Assembly: GCF_002906165.1 (NCBI RefSeq)
Contig: NZ_PPCN01000007.1
Coordinates: 242,270-306,269, forward strand
Reading direction: 5' to 3'
Origin: Roseibium marinum
GTDB taxonomy: Bacteria > Pseudomonadota > Alphaproteobacteria > Rhizobiales > Stappiaceae
Length of the DNA stretch: 64,000 bases
Translations under genes and position numbers: made by a program
Shown here: positions 50,922 through 59,054 of the stretch, piece after piece
How positions within the stretch are numbered: position 1 is the first letter of the stretch
Layout of the letters: the number at the start of each line of letters is the position of its first letter
The notes under the pieces: generated by a model
The model's database searches: none
The model's input: only the letters and a program-made list of their open reading frames with translations
What the model was told of the DNA's origin: nothing

Positions 50922-53900
50922 ATGCGGATCGAGCGGCGCTATACCAAGGACGGCCAATCGCCTTACGCCACCATAGAATTTCGCACGGCCACAAGCGAGA
51001 TCCGGAATCCGGATGGATCGGTTGTCTTCCGCCTGGCCGATATCAAGGTCCCGGCCCAGTTTTCCCAGGTCGCGGCCGATATCCTGGCACAGAAATATTT
51101 CCGCAAGGCCGGCGTCCCGGCAAGGCTGAAGGCGGTTGAGGAAAACACCGTCCCGTCCTGGCTCTGGCGCCACGAGGCCGACGAAGCCGCCCTAGAAGAC
51201 CTTCCCGAAGACGAGCGCTACGGTTCCGAGATCGACGGCTGCCAGGTCTTCGACCGCCTGGCCGGCACCTGGACCTACTGGGGCTGGAAGGGCGGCTACT
51301 TCGACGGCGAAGCCGACGCCCACGCTTTCTATGACGAACTCCGCTTCATGCTGGCGACCCAGAAGGTGGCGCCGAACTCCCCGCAGTGGTTCAACACCGG
51401 CCTGCACTGGGCCTATGGCATCGACGGCCCGAGCCAGGGTCATTTCTATGTCGACTACCAGACCGGCCGCCTGACCAAGTCCAAGACCGCCTACGAGCAT
51501 CCCCAGCCCCATGCCTGCTTCATCCAGTCCGTCGGCGACGACCTGGTGAACGAAGGTGGCATCATGGACCTTTGGGTGCGTGAGGCGCGCCTGTTCAAAT
51601 ACGGCTCGGGAACCGGCTCCAACTTCTCCCATGTGCGGGCGGCGGGCGAACGGCTGTCCGGCGGCGGCAAGTCCTCCGGCCTGATGAGCTTCCTGAAGAT
51701 CGGCGACCGGGCGGCCGGCGCCATCAAGTCCGGCGGCACCACCCGCCGCGCGGCCAAGATGGTCGTCGTCGATGTCGACCATCCCGACATCGAGGAATAC
51801 ATCAACTGGAAGGTCAAGGAAGAGCAGAAGGTCGCGGCCCTCGTCACCGGTTCGCGCGTCTGCCAGAAACACCTCAGCGCCATCATGCGCGCCTGCATCA
51901 ATTGCGAGGCCGACAACGGCGAATGTTTCGATCCGGCCAAGAACCCCGCGTTGAAGCGTGAGATCCGCGCCGCGAAAAAGATGATGGTGCCGGAGAACTA
52001 TATCCAGCGCGTCATCCAGTTCGCCCGCCAGGGCTTCACCAAGATCGAATTCCCGGTCTACGACACCGACTGGGATTCGGAAGCCTATCTCACGGTCGCC
52101 GGCCAGAACTCCAACAACTCCGTGCGCATCACCGACGGTTTCCTCAATGCCGTCGTCGAGGACGGCACCTGGGATCTGACCGCCCGCCGCACCGGCGAGA
52201 CGCTGAAAACCGTCAAGGCGAAGGACCTGTGGGAACAGATCGGCTATGCCGCCTGGGCTTCCGCAGATCCGGGCCTGCAGTATCACACCACCATCAACGA
52301 CTGGCACACCTGCCTTGCCGACGGTGAAATCCGCGCGTCCAACCCGTGCTCGGAATACATGTTCCTGGACGACACCGCCTGCAACCTGGCCTCGCTGAAC
52401 CTGATGCAGTTCCGCAGGGAAGACCGCTCCTTCGACATCGACAACTACGAACACGCCGTCCGCCTGTGGACCGTCGTTCTGGAAATCTCGGTGCTGATGG
52501 CGCAGTTCCCGTCGAAGGAAATCGCCGAACTGTCCTACAAGTTCCGCACCCTCGGCCTCGGCTACGCTAATATCGGCGGCCTGCTGATGACCTCCGGCAT
52601 TCCCTACGACAGCGACGAAGGCCGCGCCCTTTGCGGTGCGCTGACAGCCGTCATGACCGGCGTTGCCTATGCGACCTCGGCGGAAATGGCCGGCGAACTC
52701 GGCTCCTTCCCCGGTTACAAGAAAAACGCCAAACATATGCTCAAGGTCATCCGCAACCATCGCCGCGCCGCCTATGGCGAGGCGAACGGCTATGAGGACC
52801 TGCACACCAACCCGGTTTCGCTCGACCATGCCAACTGCCCGGACAAGGCGATCGTGGAACGGGCCAAGAAGGCCTGGGACCGCGCGCTGCAACTCGGCGA
52901 ACAGAACGGCTTCCGCAACGCCCAGTCCACCGTGATCGCCCCGACCGGCACCATCGGTCTGGTCATGGACTGCGACACGACCGGCATCGAACCGGACTTC
53001 GCCCTGGTGAAGTTCAAGAAGCTGGCCGGCGGCGGCTATTTCAAGATCATCAACAACGCCGTTCCCGAGGCCCTCGGCAAGCTCGGCTATTCGGAAAGTC
53101 AGATCGGCGAGATCGAGGCCTATGCGGTCGGCCTCGGCTCCATCGATCAGGCCCCCGGCATCAACCCTGCGGCGCTGAAAGCCAAGGGCTTCACCGACGA
53201 AAGCCTGACCAAACTGAAGGACGGCATGAAGTCGGCCTTCGACATCAAGTTCGTCTTCAACCGCTGGACGCTCGGCGACGAGCAGCTCAAAAGCCTCGGC
53301 GTTTCCGCCGAGCAGATGGACGATCCGGAGTTCGACCTCCTCACCTTCCTCGGCTTCTCCAAGTCGGAAATCGAAGCCGCCAACACTCATGTGTGCGGCG
53401 CGATGACCCTGGAAGGCGCCCCCTTCCTCAAGGAAGAGCACTACCCGGTCTTCGACTGCGCCAACCCGTGCGGCCGCATCGGCAAGCGCTTCCTGTCGGT
53501 GGAAAGCCACATCCGCATGATGGCCGCGGCCCAGCCGTTCATCTCCGGCGCGATCTCCAAGACCATCAACATGCCCAACGACGCGACGGTGGAGGACTGC
53601 AAGGAAGCCTATCTGCTGTCCTGGAAGCTGGCCCTCAAGGCCAACGCACTCTACCGCGACGGCTCCAAGCTCTCCCAGCCCCTCAACTCGCAGCTTCTGG
53701 CCGACGACGACGAGGATCTGGAAGACACGGCCGAGGAGATCGCCGCCCGGCCGCAGGCCGCGCGCGCCGAGGTCGTCGCCGAGCGGATCGTCGAACGCAT
53801 CATCGAACGGGCCGTGCGCGAGCGCGAAAAGATGCCGGACCGCCGCAAGGGCTACACCCAGAAGGCGCGCGTCGGCGGCCACAAGGTCTATCTCACCACC

Positions 53901-54605
53901 GGCGAATACCAGGACGGCCGCCTCGGCGAGATCTTCATCGACATGCACAAGGAAGGCGCCGCTTTCCGCTCGTTGATGAACAACTTCGCCATCGCCATCT
54001 CGCTCGGCCTGCAATACGGCGTGCCGCTGGAAGAATATGTCGATGCCTTCACCTTCACCCGCTTCGAACCGGCGGGCATGGTCCAGGGCAACGAGGCGAT
54101 CAAGAACGCCACGTCGATCCTCGACTACATCTTCCGCGAGCTGGCCGTTTCCTATCTTGGCCGCCACGACCTGGCCCATGTGCCGCCGGAAGCCATCGGC
54201 AACACGGCCATGAGCAAGGGCCCGAACGAGGGCCGCGATCAGGGCGGCGGCCAGGTGGTCTCGCACGGCCTCGTCCGCGGCCAGACCGAGCGCTTCCGTC
54301 TTGTCGCCAGCGGCGACCCCGCCGGCGAGGCGACCCAGGCGATCTCGGCCCAGACGGCAAGCTCCCCCGCTGCCCAGGTCTCCGCCGTCGCCACGGCCTT
54401 CGCCCGCGGCTCGGAAGCCGCCGCGGCGGTCGAAATCTCCACCACCCCGGCCCAGCAGCCCAACTCCGCGGCCCAGCAGATCGCCCAGGCCCGCATGAAA
54501 GGCTATGAAGGCGAAAGCTGCTCCGAATGCGGCAACTTCACAATGGTCCGCAACGGGACGTGTCTGAAGTGCGACACCTGCGGTGGTACGAGCGGGTGTA
54601 GCTGA
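50922..54605 (+). CDS. nrdJ: Vitamin B12-dependent (class II) ribonucleotide reductase
   Basis: This enzyme reduces ribonucleotides to deoxyribonucleotides with adenosylcobalamin and needs no oxygen. The 1,227-residue product has the N-terminal NQWFNTG-like segment [11 protein letters not shown], the active-site loop [21 protein letters not shown] and the [18 protein letters not shown] segment. The C-terminal redox and zinc-ribbon cysteines are in [20 protein letters not shown] and CGGTSGC. The size is typical of the long alphaproteobacterial NrdJ. Expression is probably controlled by NrdR through the boxes upstream. The long antisense frame is a shadow. Confidence 0.96.
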   Translation: MRIERRYTKDGQSPYATIEFRTATSEIRNPDGSVVFRLADIKVPAQFSQVAADILAQKYFRKAGVPARLKAVEENTVPSWLWRHEADEAALEDLPEDERYGSEIDGCQVFDRLAGTWTYWGWKGGYFDGEADAHAFYDELRFMLATQKVAPNSPQWFNTGLHWAYGIDGPSQGHFYVDYQTGRLTKSKTAYEHPQPHACFIQSVGDDLVNEGGIMDLWVREARLFKYGSGTGSNFSHVRAAGERLSGGGKSSGLMSFLKIGDRAAGAIKSGGTTRRAAKMVVVDVDHPDIEEYINWKVKEEQKVAALVTGSRVCQKHLSAIMRACINCEADNGECFDPAKNPALKREIRAAKKMMVPENYIQRVIQFARQGFTKIEFPVYDTDWDSEAYLTVAGQNSNNSVRITDGFLNAVVEDGTWDLTARRTGETLKTVKAKDLWEQIGYAAWASADPGLQYHTTINDWHTCLADGEIRASNPCSEYMFLDDTACNLASLNLMQFRREDRSFDIDNYEHAVRLWTVVLEISVLMAQFPSKEIAELSYKFRTLGLGYANIGGLLMTSGIPYDSDEGRALCGALTAVMTGVAYATSAEMAGELGSFPGYKKNAKHMLKVIRNHRRAAYGEANGYEDLHTNPVSLDHANCPDKAIVERAKKAWDRALQLGEQNGFRNAQSTVIAPTGTIGLVMDCDTTGIEPDFALVKFKKLAGGGYFKIINNAVPEALGKLGYSESQIGEIEAYAVGLGSIDQAPGINPAALKAKGFTDESLTKLKDGMKSAFDIKFVFNRWTLGDEQLKSLGVSAEQMDDPEFDLLTFLGFSKSEIEAANTHVCGAMTLEGAPFLKEEHYPVFDCANPCGRIGKRFLSVESHIRMMAAAQPFISGAISKTINMPNDATVEDCKEAYLLSWKLALKANALYRDGSKLSQPLNSQLLADDDEDLEDTAEEIAARPQAARAEVVAERIVERIIERAVREREKMPDRRKGYTQKARVGGHKVYLTTGEYQDGRLGEIFIDMHKEGAAFRSLMNNFAIAISLGLQYGVPLEEYVDAFTFTRFEPAGMVQGNEAIKNATSILDYIFRELAVSYLGRHDLAHVPPEAIGNTAMSKGPNEGRDQGGGQVVSHGLVRGQTERFRLVASGDPAGEATQAISAQTASSPAAQVSAVATAFARGSEAAAAVEISTTPAQQPNSAAQQIAQARMKGYEGESCSECGNFTMVRNGTCLKCDTCGGTSGCS

Positions 54606-54680
54606 GGACTGGCTTTAGTGAGTGTCCCGAGTCGCATAGGATGGCCAATTTAGGTCAATAAGCGGCTCAGAAAGAGAAAA

Positions 54681-54704
54681 TCCGGACGCTCACGAGCGTC
54701 CGGA
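54681..54704. repeat. Perfect palindrome between nrdJ and the CBASS operon
   Basis: TCCGGACGCT-CACG-AGCGTCCGGA is an exact 10 bp stem with a 4 nt loop, 75 bp after the nrdJ stop. There is no T-run after it on the plus strand, while on the minus strand TTTTCTCTTT follows. It may be the nrdJ transcript end or a landmark at the edge of the island. Confidence 0.6.
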
Positions 54705-54768
54705 CGGACTTCAGAGAACATAACGAAAACAAAAAAATGGGGAGACGCTGACATAAAAGGAGTAATGA

Positions 54769-55713
54769 ATGCCGCTCACAAATACCGAGCTACGTTATTA
54801 TGACAGCAACGTACTACGCTTGCCGGCCGACAAACGGAAAGAGTATCACGAGCAAGTCGACCGTTTGATCGACGAATTGCGCAAGAGCGTCCGTGATAGG
54901 ACAGAAATCAAGATTACCAAAGTGGTGAAGGCGGGGTCCTTCGCGAAATTTACAATCCTGCGCAAGACAAGCGTCGACCCTGTCGATGTTGATGTGGTTT
55001 TCTACATCTCAGGCAAGGATGCGAGCCAGGAAACACTGGATTCCCTAAACGACACAATCCACGAGTTGCTGATCAAGATCTATCCCAACAAGTCGGTTGA
55101 GGACTTCGAGATCCAGCGCAAGGCGGCGACGGTCACGTTCGTCGGCACGGGCTTGAGCGTCGATATCGTCCCTGTGATCGAGGATGAAAGCCAACCGGGA
55201 TATGGCTGGCAGTTCGATATACACGATGGCTCGAAAATCCAGACCTGCGCGCCTTGTCAGATCAAGTTCGTGCGGGACCGTAAAAACCAGGACGGCGACT
55301 TTCGTACGCTCGTGCGCCTCGCGAAAAAATGGCGCAACCAGGCCGAGGTCAAACCGCTCAAGTCCTTCGCCATTGAACTCATCATGGCGCACGTTCTCGA
55401 AGTACAAGGCAATTCTGGTAGCGTCGAGCAGCGTTTCCGGAATTTCCTTCTCTACATCGCTCAGTCGAGGCTCAAGGAACGGATCAGCTTTCCCGAAAAC
55501 AATCCGCCCTATGGGAGTTTCTCCGATCCGGTGGTTATCCTCGACCCTGTCTACAGTCTCAACAACGCAACGAGCCGGATTTCCGAGGCGGAGCGCGAGG
55601 AGATCGTCGCCGCAGCAGAAGAAGCTTGGGAAGCAGCAAATTTTGGATCCGCAGAAAATGACAACGAGGTCTGGAAGGAAATCTTTGGCCCTCGCTTCAA
55701 GACGGAGGATTGA
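54769..55713 (+). CDS. CBASS CD-NTase (cGAS/DncV-like nucleotidyltransferase), probable clade C
   Basis: This 314-residue enzyme should make a cyclic oligonucleotide alarm signal on phage infection. It has the nucleotidyltransferase GS motif KAGSFAKFT (Gly56, Ser57), the metal-binding DxD in PVDVDVV (Asp73, Asp75) and a third acidic residue in SVDIVP (Asp132), followed by a helical C-terminal half. AAAAGGAG precedes the ATG by 6 bp. It leads an operon with HORMA and TRIP13 genes. The clade C (CdnC) assignment is an inference from that single-HORMA context, not from alignment. Product nucleotide unknown. Confidence 0.9.
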   Translation: MPLTNTELRYYDSNVLRLPADKRKEYHEQVDRLIDELRKSVRDRTEIKITKVVKAGSFAKFTILRKTSVDPVDVDVVFYISGKDASQETLDSLNDTIHELLIKIYPNKSVEDFEIQRKAATVTFVGTGLSVDIVPVIEDESQPGYGWQFDIHDGSKIQTCAPCQIKFVRDRKNQDGDFRTLVRLAKKWRNQAEVKPLKSFAIELIMAHVLEVQGNSGSVEQRFRNFLLYIAQSRLKERISFPENNPPYGSFSDPVVILDPVYSLNNATSRISEAEREEIVAAAEEAWEAANFGSAENDNEVWKEIFGPRFKTED

Positions 55714-55714
55714 G

Positions 55715-56209
55715 ATGAGCCAGACCAGGACCGCCACAGCCACCTACACGGTGGTCGATATCGAAAACGTCGTTCGTCGCTTGAAGGCTGATCTTGTCAT
55801 GATCGCCGACAGCACGGGTGCATGGACCGCAGCCAAGGCGGCCGATTATGCGCACGACGTCGAAGTGCTCGCGAAAGCCGGCTATCTCGAGTGGGTCGAT
55901 GTCACGCTGTTCAGCAATGGCACCGAGGTGAAGGCTGTCAGGTTCGAGGTGGATACCGACGCAGGGGCGCTGACCACAAGCCGTCCCGGCGGCGTTCTAT
56001 GGCCGAAAATCTCAGGCGCACATCTGCGGATCATCCTCGGCTACACCGACGCTTATACGAGCGCGGTGCGCGAAACAATGAAAGGCAAGCTCAAGGTCGG
56101 GTGGGTAACTTCCCATGATGACACGAGCCACAGCGGCCTGACGTCAGCAGGCGGCCGCAACTATGTCAGCCATGCCTACGGCATGCAGAGAAAGGACTGG
56201 GCAGCGTGA
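55715..56209 (+). CDS. Bacterial HORMA domain protein (CBASS Cap7-like)
   Basis: This 164-residue protein matches the bacterial HORMA proteins that bind and activate the CD-NTase. It starts at the ATG at 55715, one base after the nucleotidyltransferase stop, beginning MSQTRTATATYTVVDIENVV. The segment DLVMIADSTGAWTAAKAADYAHDVEVLAKAGYL is the family's helical part, and the C-terminal strands YVSHAYGMQRKDW would form the seatbelt. The family assignment rests on this pattern plus the flanking NTase and TRIP13 genes. The next gene overlaps by 4 bp (GTGA). Confidence 0.85.
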   Translation: MSQTRTATATYTVVDIENVVRRLKADLVMIADSTGAWTAAKAADYAHDVEVLAKAGYLEWVDVTLFSNGTEVKAVRFEVDTDAGALTTSRPGGVLWPKISGAHLRIILGYTDAYTSAVRETMKGKLKVGWVTSHDDTSHSGLTSAGGRNYVSHAYGMQRKDWAA

Positions 56210-57102
56210 GCCAACCGAGCATCTTCGATAGCGAAACGCCACTTCCCAGTGATGCGCTCGTCAAGCGCGAAAAGACTTTGCTCGGATTTAGTGGACGTTA
56301 TGCCCGCGTTCATGATCAGCTCCGCCTTCTCTTGAATGTCGGCGGTCTGGGCGACTGGAACCGCAGGTATCACGGCGGCAACCTGGCAATCTGCAATCTC
56401 GTTGCCGAACAATATCCGCTCGTCATCTTCCACGGCGATGTCGGAACCGGCAAGACGGCGACGGCAGAGTGCATTGCCAACAGGCTCGTTGCCGAAGCCA
56501 GAAGCGAGGATTCGATCCTGTTTAAGCTCTCTAACCGAGTGCGCGGTAGCGGCATGGTTGGTGAAATGGGAACGCTGATTGCCGAGGCTTTTCGGAAGGT
56601 GATTCAGTCGGCCGGCAAGACCCGTCGCGCCATCCTAATCATCGATGAAGGCGATAGTCTCGGCGCTTCGCGTTCGCAGGATCACAGCCATCATGAGGAC
56701 AAGGTAGCAGTCAATACATTGATCCAAGGGGTCGACGATCTGCGCCAGTATGGCGGACGTATCGTGGTCATTCTCTGTACGAACAGGCTTTCGGCACTCG
56801 ACGCAGCACTTCGCCGGCGAGCGGCAATCACCGAAGAGTTCAAACGTCCCACAGATGATGAGCGTCGCCAGCTCTTTGAAATGGATCTAGAAGGCATGAG
56901 TCTTCTGCCGGCACAGATCGCTGAACTTGTAGCTGCAACGAGTGCGCGCGCAAGCCACCCCTCATGGACTTATTCGGATATTCGCACGCGGCTTTATCCT
57001 GCAGCACTTGCGAAAGCCTATCCTGACCAGCCGCTCAAATTCGAACACCTGAAGGCCGTCGCGGCCTCTCTCCATGCATCACCTGTGATGGAGGACCGAT
57101 AA
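56206..57102 (+). CDS. TRIP13/Pch2-like AAA+ ATPase (CBASS Cap6-like)
   Basis: This ATPase should disassemble the active HORMA-nucleotidyltransferase complex and so hold the system off or reset it. The 298-residue product uses the GTG at 56206, which overlaps the HORMA stop. It has Walker A FHGDVGTGKT (Gly77-Thr84), Walker B ILIIDEGD (143-150), the sensor-1 Asn193 in LCTNRLSALD and likely arginine fingers at 203-205. A short N-terminal region precedes the AAA+ core, as in bacterial TRIP13. The next gene starts on its stop codon (TAATG). Confidence 0.92.
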   Translation: MSQPSIFDSETPLPSDALVKREKTLLGFSGRYARVHDQLRLLLNVGGLGDWNRRYHGGNLAICNLVAEQYPLVIFHGDVGTGKTATAECIANRLVAEARSEDSILFKLSNRVRGSGMVGEMGTLIAEAFRKVIQSAGKTRRAILIIDEGDSLGASRSQDHSHHEDKVAVNTLIQGVDDLRQYGGRIVVILCTNRLSALDAALRRRAAITEEFKRPTDDERRQLFEMDLEGMSLLPAQIAELVAATSARASHPSWTYSDIRTRLYPAALAKAYPDQPLKFEHLKAVAASLHASPVMEDR

Positions 57103-58268
57103 TGCCACGCTCACCTCTGTTCGGACGTCGAATCCATATATCCGGTAGCGTGGTCGATGATATTTCGATCGCCTCGGCAGACGACGTACGGGCTGCCCGT
57201 GAACTGGTCGAAACCTTGGTGAAGGAACTCCTTAAGCGTGGAGCCAACTTTGTCATTCCCGTCGATGCAGAACCGCTTCGCAAGGTCGACGGCCTGCCAA
57301 TCTGCTTTGATTGGCTAGTTTGGAGCACGATTAAAGACAATTTAACGCTCAGGCCGCCGGACGCGCCGGGGCCCCTTGCAGTTGCGGTTCAGCACCAAAA
57401 GACAGAAGATCAGATCCCGGAGGCGTACGCAAACCTTTGGGACGCACTCCGTGGTTCCCAGCTGATCAAAATCGAAAGTGCCGCTCACTGGAATATGAAT
57501 GGCAAGCGCATGGAGGCGCAGGCGCGCTTCGGTGATGTTCTGGTTGCACTGGGTGGCAAAGAGGGTGTGCTTTACTTGGCAAACCTCTATCACGACGCCG
57601 GAAAGCCGGTCGTGCCGCTGAATCTCACTCTTTGCCCTGAAACAACGGGGGCACGCCGCATCTATAACCTAGGACTGGCAAGCGCTCAGTCCCGAAAGCT
57701 GTTCCAGATCGCCAACGACGGAGACGCGCACGACTGGATCAACCGTATCCGATTCCCGAGACGTCAGTCGATTTCAGAACGCGTATATGTTCTGGTCGAA
57801 TTGCTGGAGTCACTGGAAAGGCCAAGAGCCTTTGCAGTGCGACTTTTGAATACCGACCTGCCGGAATTTGACGATGTCCAGGCGTTCTTCGATACGGTCG
57901 TCCAGCCCGTCGTCGAGGGTGAATTGGGCTATCGCCTTGTTGTCATCGACGGCCGTCAAGCATTTGAACACTCCAGGATTGATCAGGAGATCTTTGCTAA
58001 GCTCCATCGCAGCAGCGTAGTGCTCGCTGACATCACCGGAACTCGCCCCAATTGCTTCCTCGAACTTGGATATGCGCTTGGCCGCGGTCTCCCAACGATG
58101 GTGATGGTCCGCGAAGGCGCAAGCTTGCCGTTCGACATAACGACGCTCTTAGGTCTGCACTGGAAAACGACCGGCACTGTGGAGGACAGGCGCCGCGCGT
58201 TCCGCGAACATTGGCAAGCGATCCGCAATCGCCCGCCTCTCATCCCTGTGGAGCCTTTGATCTCATGA
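57102..58268 (+). CDS. Probable CBASS effector: SLOG/STALD-like domain plus TIR/deoxyribosyltransferase-like domain
   Basis: This 388-residue protein occupies the effector position right after the TRIP13 gene. Its N-terminal half has a Rossmann-like start GRRIHISGSV (8-17) and the SLOG/LOG-type segment DVLVALGGKEGVLYLANLYH (145-164) followed by KPVVPL. Its C-terminal half (about 243-350) has AFAVRLLN, a strand RLVVID, and SSVVLADITGTRPNCFLELG with Glu321, the pattern of TIR-like and nucleoside 2-deoxyribosyltransferase-like NAD/nucleotide-cleaving domains. Which half senses the cyclic nucleotide is unknown. No membrane segments are seen. Confidence 0.72.
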   Translation: MPRSPLFGRRIHISGSVVDDISIASADDVRAARELVETLVKELLKRGANFVIPVDAEPLRKVDGLPICFDWLVWSTIKDNLTLRPPDAPGPLAVAVQHQKTEDQIPEAYANLWDALRGSQLIKIESAAHWNMNGKRMEAQARFGDVLVALGGKEGVLYLANLYHDAGKPVVPLNLTLCPETTGARRIYNLGLASAQSRKLFQIANDGDAHDWINRIRFPRRQSISERVYVLVELLESLERPRAFAVRLLNTDLPEFDDVQAFFDTVVQPVVEGELGYRLVVIDGRQAFEHSRIDQEIFAKLHRSSVVLADITGTRPNCFLELGYALGRGLPTMVMVREGASLPFDITTLLGLHWKTTGTVEDRRRAFREHWQAIRNRPPLIPVEPLIS

Positions 58269-58822
58269 ATGATAGTGACGAGATTTTAATCTCGGTAGAT
58301 GTAGAAGCGGCAGGTCCAGTTCCTGGCGAGTACAGTTTGTTGTCGATCGGAGCTTGCTCTGTCTTTCACCCCCAAGATACATTCGCGTGCAAGCTGAAGC
58401 CTATCAATGGAAATTTCGATCCAAAGGCGCTGGAGGTGAGTTGCTTATCCCTGAGCGACCTTGAGCGCACGGGAGTTCAACCAGTTGATGCGATGCAATC
58501 ATTCGCGAATTGGATCGGGGAATTGACGAATTCGAAACAAAACCCGGTCTTCGTCGGCTTCAACGCGCCGTTCGACTGGTCATTCGTGAATTATTATTTC
58601 CATCGATTCATGGGAAGCAATCCATTCGGGTTCACAGCGATCGACATCAAGGCATTTTACATGGGTGCGACGGGTTGCAAGTGGAAGGACACCCGATCGA
58701 GTAAAATCGCTGAAAGCGTTAAGCCGATCCTTGAAGGCACCCACGATGCTCTTCAAGACGCGCTCTATCAGGCCGAAATTTTTCGTCTGATACTGGCCAA
58801 TCAACATCGAAACGACGAGTAG
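58265..58822 (+). CDS. DEDDh-type 3'-5' exonuclease (CBASS accessory)
   Basis: This 185-residue protein is a compact DnaQ-like exonuclease. The DEDDh residues are in place: Asp12 and Glu14 in ISVDVEAAG, Asp104 in FNAPFDWSFV, and His160 with Asp165 in GTHDALQDAL. It starts inside the effector stop codon (ATGA), so it is translated with the operon. Exonucleases of this kind are reported as ancillary genes of some CBASS loci; a role in degrading phage nucleic acid or the signal nucleotide is only a guess. Confidence 0.87.
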   Translation: MNDSDEILISVDVEAAGPVPGEYSLLSIGACSVFHPQDTFACKLKPINGNFDPKALEVSCLSLSDLERTGVQPVDAMQSFANWIGELTNSKQNPVFVGFNAPFDWSFVNYYFHRFMGSNPFGFTAIDIKAFYMGATGCKWKDTRSSKIAESVKPILEGTHDALQDALYQAEIFRLILANQHRNDE

Positions 58823-59054
58823 CCGTTTCAGAAGTCAAATTTCTCTATCTCTGATTGCTCCTGGCCCAATCATTTTTGAATTCTTGCGCCCTCACTTTCC
58901 AAAGTTTGGATGGTGGTAATATGAATGGACTGATCCCTCTTGGCAGGGCGCGCGCCTTGGGAGAAGATACTTCCATAGGTTGAAGGCATTTCTGATCCAA
59001 AACATGTTGTCACATCGAAGTTGATTACGAGGTTATTTCAGTCAGGGGGAGCTG

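Noticed and set aside
51192..54266. Minus-strand open frame of 1,024 codons
   Set aside because: It is antisense to nrdJ with no recognisable motif. The class II reductase is unambiguous on the plus strand.
55184..55714. Upstream extension of the HORMA reading frame
   Set aside because: It lies inside the nucleotidyltransferase gene in another frame. The ATG at 55715, one base after that stop, gives the expected protein.
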